Assembly (NCBI GenBank): GCA_022410635.1
Contig: JAJVDF010000418.1
Location: forward strand, 734,983 to 798,982
Direction of reading: 5' to 3'
From: Tretioscincus oriximinensis
Lineage: Eukaryota; Chordata; Lepidosauria; Squamata; Gymnophthalmidae
Length of the DNA: 64,000 nt
The notes under the pieces were generated by a model. The model saw nothing but the letters and a program-made list of their open reading frames with translations, was not told the origin of the DNA and made no database searches. The translations under genes were made by a program, and so were the position numbers. Shown here piece by piece: positions 23,125-33,400 of this stretch; position 1 is the stretch's first letter, and every line of letters begins with the position of its first letter.

Positions 23125-23135
23125 AATAGCAACTT

Positions 23136-24011
23136 AATATTTTTTTTATTAATGATTTTATAGATAAAGAACTTTGGTATGAGAAAGACATAGCTGTCAC
23201 CTATCTACCTGTGGTAAAACTCAGAATTAATATTTGTTTCCTTTTCTTCTGCTACACAATTACCAAAGTAGGACAACAGTTACTCTGTTAATAGATGCGA
23301 AAAAGAAAGCAATTTTACCAGGTGCTAGAAGTACTTGCTGAAATTGTTTCTTTAGCACTGCTGTTCTTTAGTCTGGTAATCCTAGTCCAGAGGTGCTAAA
23401 CATTTAGAAAGAAAAAACAATTTGTAGTTTTGATAACAAAGAAATATATATTTCTGTGTATGTACTACTTCCATCATAGCTTTCCAGGGTAAGACAATTT
23501 ATGCAGCTGCTCTGACACACTATGGTTTGGATTGTTCTAAAAAAAAACCCAGTATATGTATGGAAAATATAAGGCTGTGCAGTGAAATAAAAGTAAGCAA
23601 TTTATCAACATTTATTTATTTATTTATTCAGGAATTTATATCCTCCCCCCCTTCACCAAAGTTCCCATGGTGAGTTACACAAATTAAAAACATAAAAACA
23701 CATTAGTTTAAAAAGAAAATAAAAAGAAAATATGTATAAGTTATACATAATTATACGTATATTATTATTTGTCAATATATATATTTCATTCTATATATTT
23801 AGTTGTCCCAATTAAAAAGAGTTTTTAAAAGTAAATATGACACCAGTCCTGCAAACTCTGGGAGATCTTTGCTGCCCTTTATTGATCCCGCCTATTATAA
23901 TGTACACCCAATTTCTATCTCATTCCTGCTGTCAGGAAGGGATTATTTAGAATTAAACTGCAATGTTGTTGAAATTCTAGCCTATAAATTCAGTTCCAGC
24001 TACTGCTGTGT
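23136..24011. other. Gene-free A/T-rich stretch
   Basis: Contains a SINE-like 3' tail remnant at 23610-23650 (TTTATTTATTTATTTATTCAGG). Nothing else recognised. Confidence 0.4.
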
Positions 24012-24110
24012 CAGGGTTGCCACATAAAACAGCGTAAGAGTTTGCAGCTTTACTGGATATGCAAAAAAGAAATTTTCACCTATTCAACCTGCCTTTTATG
24101 TGGTAACCCT
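24012..24110. mobile_element. Short palindromic MITE
   Basis: CAGGGTTGCCACATAAAA on the left and TTTTATGTGGTAACCCT on the right form an inverted repeat; related in its ends to the TAGGGTTGCC element at 46577. Confidence 0.55.
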
Positions 24111-24385
24111 ATGCTGATTCCAGTGTAGGAAAGAGCCTGGCAACTTGTTAAAAAGTGTATTATTTCACTGGCTTTTACCCCGTGCTGTGATTGCAATATT
24201 TAAATATTATATCGCTTTTTTAGCAATATTTTCACAATATGCACTTATTTTATGCNTTGAACTGGACTTTCAATGCATTTCTGTTCTGTTGTGAACCACT
24301 TTGAGTGATTTGCTGGGGAAGACACTGGATCCGGGTACATATATATATATATNTNTATATNTNTNTATATATATATATATATATA

Positions 24386-24524
24386 CAGGGTGCTTCAAAA
24401 AATGTNTACACACTTTGAACTTCCATAGAAAATTTCCTGAAATTTAACTTTGTAGAACAGTAGATCAGTAAATAAATTTTCTATGGAAGTTCACAGTGTG
24501 TAGACATTTTTTTGAAGCACCCTG
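24386..24524. mobile_element. Mariner-like palindromic MITE, short copy
   Basis: CAGGGTGCTTCAAAAAATG..TTTTTTTGAAGCACCCTG inverted ends with TA on both sides; internally shorter than the copy at 3955-4189. Confidence 0.75.
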
Positions 24525-25150
24525 TATGTAAGTGTATATATATATTTATATAAAATATTTTGTATCTGTATTTATATATATAAATATAAATACAGATACA
24601 AAATTTATATATATATGTATGTATATATGTATTTATGTAAAAGATTATATTTATATAATTTATAAAAAATATATNNNNNNNNNNNNNNNNNNNNNNNNNN
24701 NNNNNNNNNNNNNNNNNNNNNNNNNNNNNNNNNNNNNNNNNNNNNNNNNNNNNNNNNNNNNNNNNNNNNNNNNNNNNNNNNNNNNNNNNNNNNNNNNNNN
24801 NNNNNNNNNNNNNNNNNNNNNNNNNNNNNNNNNNNNNNNNNNNNNNNNNNNNNNNNNNNNNNNNNNNNNNNNNNNNNNNNNNNNNNNNNNNNNNNNNNNN
24901 NNNNNNNNNNNNNNNNNNNNNNNNNNNNNNNNNNNNNNNNNNNNNNNNNNNNNNNNNNNNNNNNNNNNNNNNNNNNNNNNNNNNNNNNNNNNNNNNNNNN
25001 NNNNNNNNNNNNNNNNNNNNNNNNNNNNNNNNNNNNNNNNNNNNNNNNNNNNNNNNNNNNNNNNNNNNNNNNNNNNNNNNNNNNNNNNNNTAAAATATTA
25101 TATTTATATAATTTATAAAATATTTTGNGTCTGTATTTATATATATAGAT
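24525..25150. repeat. AT-rich microsatellite with assembly gap
   Basis: (TA)n and TATATATTTATA-type repeats flank 416 N (24675-25090). The same TTTATATAATTTATAAA motif borders both sides of the gap, so the gap probably holds more of the repeat. The open frames spanning it are artefacts. Confidence 0.85.
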
Positions 25151-25219
25151 ACAAAATATTTTACTGACTGCACAAAGGTTAACAATAATAAACGAACGGC
25201 TTATGTGTGTGGAAATAGG

Positions 25220-25720
25220 TGTCACTGAATAGCAACATTACAGAAGTGAATCGCAGGCAGACGCCAAGCGTTGCTAAGCAACCGCCTACAGGTTGGCGCA
25301 TGCGCATAGCGTTTCTTCAGGAACTAGGAAGTTACGCGCGCGCACAGGGGCCCGGAGAGACCGGGAGCAGCGGCCGCGCAGGGGGCTTAAGGCGAGCCTG
25401 GACTTCCTTGTTTGCAGTCTGTGGGGAGACCGATGGATGGGGGCGGGGGTGTGTGTGGAGGGGGAAATGAATGGGAGCTAAAGGCAATCGGGCTTCAAAG
25501 GTGCCTGCCTTGCTGCAGCACCAGGGCTTCCCACAGCCGTTGAGGCGGCTAGCTAGGTATTCAACTGGTGCAGCTTTGCTAACTGAGCGTGTTGCGAGCT
25601 TTGCCTGTTGAAGTGCTGCCTGCCGAGTGCGTCCGGGCTGCTGCAAGAATGAACCGGAAGCTCTCGAGAGAAGGGTGTCACTGCTGTCAGAAGGGTGGAA
25701 GGACAAGCCCGTCTGGACTC
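25220..25720 (+). promoter_or_regulatory. CpG-rich putative NSMCE3 promoter with X-box and NRF1 sites
   Basis: This is one of only two clearly CpG-rich, GC-rich unique stretches next to genes, and it lies 1.7-2.2 kb upstream of the NSMCE3 start codon. It contains GTTGCTAAGCAAC at 25270-25282, an inverted-repeat X-box of the kind bound by RFX factors. It also contains GCGCATGCGCA at 25296-25306, a perfect NRF1 palindrome. No TATA box is obvious. A 5' untranslated exon here would splice to the acceptor at 27384. That the two sites are used is inference; the sequence matches are direct. Confidence 0.7.
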
Positions 25721-25906
25721 TCAGTATCTAATTGAACAATTTCATTGTGGATTGGATGGGAAGAACAAGGGAGCCAAGGATAGAACAGAGCTGGGGATAG
25801 GCAAAGAATAAGATATGGATCAGATCTATTGGTAATAGTGGGTGGTGACGATCTGTTGATAGGTCATCGGCCGAGGGAATTTACTTCCAGGCGGGCTGGT
25901 GGTACC

Positions 25907-26182
25907 TACTAGTCTGGATAACTTTAAGACAAGATTGGACAAGTTCATGGAAGCGAAGGGTATAAACAGCTACTAGGATGGGTGTCTTGATGCTGCCTCC
26001 GAGGTGGAGCAACAGGCAGGATTCCTGAAATGCCATTTGCAGGGCGTCAAGAACAGTTGAAGATTTTGCCTTCTGTTCCAGGCTGCTCAGGTGCAATTGG
26101 TGGGCCTCTGTGGGGGGTCTAGATGGGCTGGATGGGCTCCGGTCTGATTCAGCAGGGCTCCTTTTACGTCCTTATGATCTAT
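25907..26182 (+). mobile_element. CR1-type 3' fragment
   Basis: Shows GATTGGACAAGTTCATGGAAG, GTGGAGCAACAGGCAGGATTCC, CAGGGCGTCAAGAACAGTTG and GATGGGCTCCGG, the same subtype as 31944-32215. Confidence 0.8.
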
Positions 26183-26667
26183 ATGAAGATATTAGCAGAG
26201 TTTTGAGATTGACATGAAAGGTAGATTAGGTCCACTGGAGCCCCACCCAGTGGGTAGAGGGCAAAGGGTATTATTGTGTTTTTCTGTCTGAAATACAATG
26301 TGTAATTGTCTATATGTATTCTGTTTTTTATCCGTATTGGTGTCCTTTTTGTTTGTCTTTGTTTCTCTTGGATGTATGTATGTTGTAAGTACGATAATCA
26401 AATCAAAATCATAAAAAAGAGAAGGACACAGCGTGGTATAAGAGGCACCAAAATATGGTTGGGTAGATGCTTCATTCGTAGGTAGAGCCGTGTCCTCTGC
26501 AGATTGTAGAAGGTGCCCTGGCATTGTGGGGGGCATCAAAATGCAGGGATGTTGTGAATGGAGGGAGTGTGGTCCCAGTTGTGGATCCAAGATTGATTGG
26601 AAGCCTGTGTGGAGAGAGGGGAGAATAATGAGGGCTCCTATAAAAGGTTAGAGACGAAAGACATGAT

Positions 26668-27321
26668 ACTCAATTTCAGAGAAATAGCCGTGTTAGTCTA
26701 GCAGAAAGTCCAGCAAAGGAGCTAGCAGCACTTTGAGACTAACTTGAGAAAAGTGGGTGGCATAAGCTTTCGTAGACAGGTCTACTTCTTCAGATGCTGA
26801 GGGACACAATGATGCTGAGAGAATAAATGGACACAAATCAGATGTTCGAAATGGAAACACACAGAAACCAGTTGCTGAACATTTCAACCTTCCAGGACAT
26901 TCTCTCTCAGACCTCAGGACTGCAGTTCTTGAACAAAGAAACTACAAAGGAAGCTTTGAAAGAGAAGCAGCAGAACTTGAATACATTCATAAGTTCCAGG
27001 CCATCAGCAAAGGACTTAACAGAGACAATGGTTTCCTGGCCAACTATACATTTTTATGACACCTGTTAAGTATTTGATTGTTTCTCTACCAGACATTTCC
27101 TCTTGTTGCCCCAGGGACTTTTTCACACAAGAAGATTAGTTCCTGCTATTTACCTGTTTTTCTAACCTGCAATTCAACACCTCACTACAGTTGCATATGC
27201 TTTGTCTATAAATACCTGACCCTGACATTAGTTCCTCAGCATCTGAAGAAGTAGACGTGTCTATGAAAGCTTCTGCCAACCACTTTTCTCAAGTTAGTCT
27301 CAAAGTGCTGCTAGCTCCTTT
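26668..27321 (+). mobile_element. Penelope-like retroelement insertion with inverted terminal arms
   Basis: Flanked by a perfect 12-bp duplication GAAAGACATGAT (26656-26667, 27322-27333). The left and right arms are inverted copies (AGCAGCACTTTGAGACTAAC / GTTAGTCTCAAAGTGCTGCT). Between them a frame (26829-27059) encodes KPVAEHFNLPGHSLSDLRTA, then YKGSFEREAAELEYIHKFQ, and ends in TGA. This matches the C-terminal part of a GIY-YIG nuclease as found in Penelope-like elements. The reverse transcriptase is missing. Each arm contains a hammerhead-like core. Confidence 0.75.
27243..27268 (+). ncRNA. Hammerhead-ribozyme-like core (right arm)
   Basis: CTGAAGA, then a stem GTAGAC..GTCTAT, then GAAA: the CUGANGA / stem II / GAAA layout of a hammerhead core, but with one extra A after CTGAAGA. 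Stem III and the cleavage-site UH are not convincing, so activity is doubtful. The inverted counterpart is at 26768-26793, where stem II (GTAGAC/GTCTAC) is perfect; a third is at 58853-58878. Confidence 0.35.
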
Positions 27322-27400
27322 GAAAGACATGATGTTGACTTCGTATACCAAGCAAAGCCCTGATTTCCCTTTCCTTTGACAACAGGCTCATGTTGGACTC

Positions 27401-30400
27401 ATGTCTCACAAGAAGAGGAACAGTAGAAGGCCTGGCCCTTCTCAGGTATATAACAGTTTATCCCTTATAGCTTATTCAATAGTTGGACAGTTATGGAGAA
27501 TTATCTATAGACCCAGTGCCAGTTGTCAACAATAACGACCTGCTTCTGCTTTCTCACCTTCGGGCAGGACTTTTGTTTCCAGTTTTATGAATATCTGCTG
27601 TATTTCTGCTTGCTTTTCTACGCTGTTTTTCATGATGACAAATGTGTATTTAAAAGCTTGAATGCCCAGCAGCTTCACAAAGTTGTGACACAGGAGCTGG
27701 TGTTGTGCTGGTTGCAGAGCCTGCTGGGAAGTATAGTTCAAGCAACAGGAAACCCCTTCAGGCACGGATAGCTCAGTCGCTTAGGAATTCGTCTCTCGCC
27801 TGGGAGATGGGGTTTCGAAGCCCTGTGTGGGACGTGGGGAGGGGTGAGCACCTTCCACTAGCCTGTAGCTCTAGCCAACCCAGCTATTCGAAAGCAGGAA
27901 CTGCAAGAAATTGCAACTGACTGCAAGTAGATACATGGGAACCACCAGAGTCTGGTGGGGAAGATAGAATGGAAGCCTTCGGGCAAAAATATATCCTTGG
28001 AAGCCGCTTTGAGTCCCTTTGAAAGGTGAGAAAAGCGGGGTATAAGAACCAAGTTCTTCTTCTTCTTCTTCTTCTTCTTCAGCCTAGCCTACCTATGGCC
28101 CTGCCCTGCAGGCGACAGTTTCCAGCCTGCACTGCAGACAGCCCTAGGTGGGAAGATGCCTCCTTAGCCAATTTGCACTCATTCCCGACCACAGAAAGTT
28201 CTTTTCTGCTAACAGAGAGTTGCCTCGGGTACCCAGCTATATATTTCCATTTCCCCACAACTTAATCAGGCATCCACGTTCTTTAAAAATTCCCACATGT
28301 TCTTAGCAGTCTTCACAGAGACATTGCTTCGGTCCTTTAATTATTTTAATTTTCTAAACCGTTCTGTGGTGTGGTGGTCACTACTGATTACAACACTGCA
28401 ATTCTTATTATTTTTTGCATTATTATATCAGCAGTTTCACCTTCCTGGCAGTTTCACTCGGGGATGCATTTTGGATCTCCAATGTGGAATTGGCTGCTGT
28501 AAATGGAGTTTGTGGGTTGTTTTTTTTTATCAAACTCTTCCCTACTGCTGTAAAGCTTCTTTTCTAGTCTGTGCTTGCCAAGCCATATCTATCTATGCAT
28601 AGTTCGAATGGAAAAAAAGTTACTCTTTTTTTGTATTCATTATCTTCAGACACTGTTATTGTATACATTCCTTGGGAGTTAGATATTTCTCACATTTACC
28701 CTAAGACCTCTAGTGCTGTGTTTTGATTTTATCTTTAGCTGTACTATCCTCTGTTCTTCTGTTTGATGGCCTATGCTAACCCAGAATGACCCCTTAGATT
28801 CTCTAACATAGGCTGACCAGATGACCCCTTCTGGGGTGTGTGTGTGCGTGTGTTGAAAATCCAGTTTTGGGTGCCACCCAGTTTTTTCTGAGGAAAATCT
28901 TTTCAAAAAAGATTCTTTTTAATTTTTTTGTTTTTTAATTTTTTTTCCTCAGAAAAAAATAGGAGGCACCCCAAAAANGGGTTTTCAACCCACCCACCCC
29001 CAAAAGGGGTCATCTGGTCAGCCTACAGGATAAGATCCAGTGCGAATCAGACTCTAGATTTGCAGAAAAATCATATATATGAATTCTTCTATTAATTCCC
29101 CACCATACCCCTGTCTCACTTTTTCTCTAGACACAATGTATGGATATAGATGAAGAACTCACCCAAACACCCTCCACCAGTCAAGTGCAACATAATTTGG
29201 AACGGCGCTCACAGAGTCAAGTGGACCTTAAAGTGAGGGAGTGTTTGCTATCATTGCTCGTGTGGTTTGCAGAATTCATGTCGTTAATGCAAAAATAGGA
29301 TAGATTTTATTTTGTTGAGCTCTGTTGTGAATAAGACACGTGTGGTTTTAATTACTGCTCTGAATTCTGATTCAACTTAACTTTGCTACAGTGCTACACA
29401 ATGTGTTTTGCAAAAAAGCAACATCCAAAAGGAATTAATGGATCTACAGAATTAAAATAGATGAATGTGTTGCTGTATTGTATTTATGTTGTATTCTCTG
29501 CATAGGCAAATGAACTTGTGCAGTTTCTGCTCATCAAAGATCAGAAGAAAATCCCTATTAAACGAGCAGGTAAATATTTGACTGCTTACGTTCTTGTACT
29601 ATGGAGATTTAAATGTTATTTCATGGTTAAGGTAGGCCAAATATTTCTCTAATTGTATTTAAGTTCATAATTCCACTTCTGGGGTACATTTGCTTTTTTT
29701 CAAAGAGTATCAGAATCTTTGACAATGACTGAAGAACTGTGTTGGGAAGGTATAGTACAGAAAGATTAAAGATGGAACTCAGTCATCTGAAAGGTGACGT
29801 AAGTGTAAATGTAGTTTTCCCCTAACAAAGATTAGATCCTTCTTATAATGCTTTTTGATCTCTGATGGAAGCATTCAAATATTCCAAATTCTGCAACCAG
29901 TAATGCAAGAAACATAGTTTCAAACAAATACCTTTATTTTTTATTGCTCTTCCTAAGCATTTTGTGTAAAAAAAGATAGCTGGTTTTATTTTTTAAAATG
30001 TTTATTGTCTGTTTAAGCAGCTCTAGCTAACAAGTCTCTTGCATTTCCTTCTAGATATTCTAAGACATGTTATTAAAGATTATAAAGATGTTTTTCCTGA
30101 AATTTTCAAACGTGCCATCCAGACTCTTCAGCTGGTAAGAAACAAGTCCATTCAAGGTTCCAGCAGAAGTGTGGGATCTGTCCATTTTATTTGTTTGTGG
30201 ATTTTGATAAGATTGTCCTCAAAGAATGTAACTGTGAAAGGGACATAACTGCTGTAGGTAGGAATTTCCAGCATAATTGCTCCAAAACTTAGAAATATAA
30301 GCCTGATTCACACTTGGCTTTATTCTGTTCTAGAAAGTGATCTAAGGAACCTGTTGTCCAGATGACATTTGAGTTTTTGCACAAGTCCTGCTGTGGTTCC

Positions 30401-33400
30401 CTCCATATTAAAGGTTTTCTAATGGTTTGTTTGCAAAAGGATGAGGGAATGAATGCATGGGTTATTTCAGAATTTANCACCCTTGTAATTTTTAATGCAA
30501 GCGCGTTAAATTCTGAAATAACCCATGCATACATACCCTCATCCTTTTGCAAACAAACCATTAAAAAANCTTTAAATCCACATGGGACAGAGAAGACAAC
30601 TAACCAGGAAGTGTAAATACTGAGCATGCTCAGTATGCGATTCTGCATTGACCTATCGTAGCTTCTTCTCGCGGTATCAAATTAATCCTATTAAGAATTN
30701 TACACACAGAAAGGCTTCTCGTCCCTGTGGCTGCAGGATGGCCATGTTGGAAAACATCAGCAAAGGGGCAAAAGACCTATTTTCTGAGTGCATTACAAAA
30801 ACTTCTGGGTTCTTCGCTAAAACCCTGTTAACACGTGGAGTAGAGTATTATTATGATACTACCCTCGTGATGGGAAAACCTCGTGTGCCTGCAGCCTTAG
30901 ACTCGGGAACAGACTAAAACCAAGTGCGAATAGCCGTAGTTGATAGTGCTCTGTTTTTCCAGTCAGCTTCAGAAGTGGTTTAAGGGTGAGAAGTGCAAAA
31001 GAACGGTGTTTTTTTAAATATATCTATATTTATGTACTTTCCAGTCTTTGACCTACAGTCAAGGAGGTGGTTGTTCAATGCGATCAGAACACTATTTTTG
31101 GTAACTGTCCATGAATAAGATAATTTATCCAAAACCCCTGTCCATTTACCAGCTCCTGAAATTCTGAATTTACACCTTCAATGAATGGTCAGTCTGCTAA
31201 ACTATATATAATCCTCCAACCACTAAAAAATAGCATCCTTTACCCTCACCTTGAAAATGCAGTAATTGTAGTATTGTTAATAGTTAGTGTTGCTAATTTG
31301 TTGTGCTTTTTATTGATAAATTACTATCAAAATGATATGCAACTGTTCCATGAAATAATATTCAAAGGGGAAAAAAGAATTTATTCAAATGTTCAGAATA
31401 GTTCTTGGCACATGATTAAAATTTCTCTTTGCTTTAGGAGCAGAAAGGAATATAAGGATGAAAGTGAAATAGCCATCAGACTCCATCTATATTTACTCTT
31501 TCTGTTTTGCCAGGTCTTTGGACTGGACATGGTGGAAATTGATTCAAAATGCCATACATACATCCTGATTAATAGATTGCCATCGCTGGAAGAGAACATG
31601 GAAGAGTAAGGAGAATGGGGTGATAGCTGTGAAATAGGACCTAAGTCTTTCATGAAGATTATACATCACTTCATTATTGCCTGCTTTCTTTTTACTTTAA
31701 GAAAAAATGAGCTTTCTTACTTATGGTTTGGAGCTCATTCATGTTATCTTGCATTTATAATGTACAATGATGATGGTCTGATCATCAGAACGTTTCGAAC
31801 CTCAGGTGGATGTCTTGTCCCTCTACCCCATTTAATTTTTATTTACTGTTCTTTGCTGTTTTTAACTTTTTTTTAAAGTTGTATTGTGAAGTACTTGAGA
31901 ATTTAAAATCAAGAAAAAGTACAGAAATAGCAGCCTTTTAGACAGGGTAGCTTTTAGACAGGATTAGACAAGTTCATGGAAGCCAAGGATATAAACAGTT
32001 ACTAGAATGGATTTCTTGATGCTGCCTCCGAGGTGGAGTAACAGGCAGGATTCTTGAAATGCCATTTGTAGGGCGTCAAGAACAGTTGAAGATTTTCCTT
32101 TCTTCTGTTCCAGTCTGCCCAGGTGCAATTGGTGGACCACTGTGTGAGACAGGAGGCTGGACTAGATGGGCTCCGGCCCGATTCAGCAGGAGTCCTCTTA
32201 TGTTCTTATGTACACAGTATGAAAGCTCCTGCTGTCTGCCATTTTCTTGATATTCTCTAAGTTCTAATGAGGTCCTATTGCTAGATCTTCTGTTTATACA
32301 GTTTCTCTCAGTGTGGCTTTGCTTTAATGGATTTGCTGAATTGTGACCACCTCAATTTAAGCACTGCAGGCCAGTCATTAAAATAGGGTTTGGCTCCTGG
32401 CATCCCAGATTGTTGGGAACAAAAAGCAATGCAGCCATGTTCACTTATGAGATGCTTCCATTTTGGATAAAGGGAGGGATGAAGGAGGATATCTTCAGTG
32501 GTAAGGTGATTATCAAAGGAGCAGTCTTATCGTTAAAAATAAACTATGGAAACATGTAAATTGTAGTGGTTATTGCCAAATAGGCTGAGCAGTAGTGCTT
32601 CTGATGCAAAGAGGCAATGAGAAGAAAGTTGATTGGGAGCAAGGATTCTTATCTAGTGCTGTTTTCTGTCTCTCTCTGAGCTATCCCAGAAGGGAGAAAA
32701 GAGGCAGCACTGAATGATGTACCCTCTCTAAGGGCCTTATTCTGATCAAGTTGTCTTCTCTGTTACTGTTGGTTCAGAACTAAAATTACTCAGCCCTCTA
32801 GCAAGTCAGGAAAAACAGACAGATGTGCCTCTCTGTGGCCTTTGTCTAGAAGTATTTGCCACCACCAGTGGTGGGCGTAAATCTTGAGAAAAAGACACTA
32901 TTTGGAAGGCTGTGATTGGCTCGTTCCAGGATCACTCCCCACGCACAGAAAAACTGGCATGCAAACACAGCTTAGCATCACTAAACATCATTTGGTTAAA
33001 AAGTTCTCTGTGGCTCAAGCTCCTTTATGACCGAAGAAAAACTATATCTTCTGTTTTGCAGGAATGAAATTTCTCCCAAGATGGCCCTCCTTGCTGTCAT
33101 CCTTAGCTTGATTTTCATGAAGGGCAACGTGGCCAAAGACTGTACGTTTCACTCTTGCACTTTCCATTCTTTTCTTCCGGGTTTCTTAGGTCAGTTCTCA
33201 TTTTTGTTTCTTTCTCTCTCTCCAGCCACTGTGTGGGAGATGCTGAGGAGGCTGCGGGTGGAGTGTACAGGGTATGACGGAATTTCTGCACTTCAAGGCC
33301 AACTGTAGATTAGAAGCAGCTTTTTCATGCATGCAAGTGGCAGAGTTACAACATGGGAGTTGGGAAGGAAATGACTCCTTTCTGCCTACATAATTGTACA

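Noticed and set aside
24481..25225. Long open frames spanning the N run
   Set aside because: Created by 416 N characters and AT microsatellite; not genes.
27761..27835. tRNA-like sequence with A and B boxes
   Set aside because: It is the head of a SINE: it is followed by the SINE body and (TTC)n tail, and similar bodies recur.
30362..30616. 84-codon plus-strand frame in NSMCE3 intron 4
   Set aside because: It reads through both arms of a palindrome (the same peptide appears twice); not a gene.
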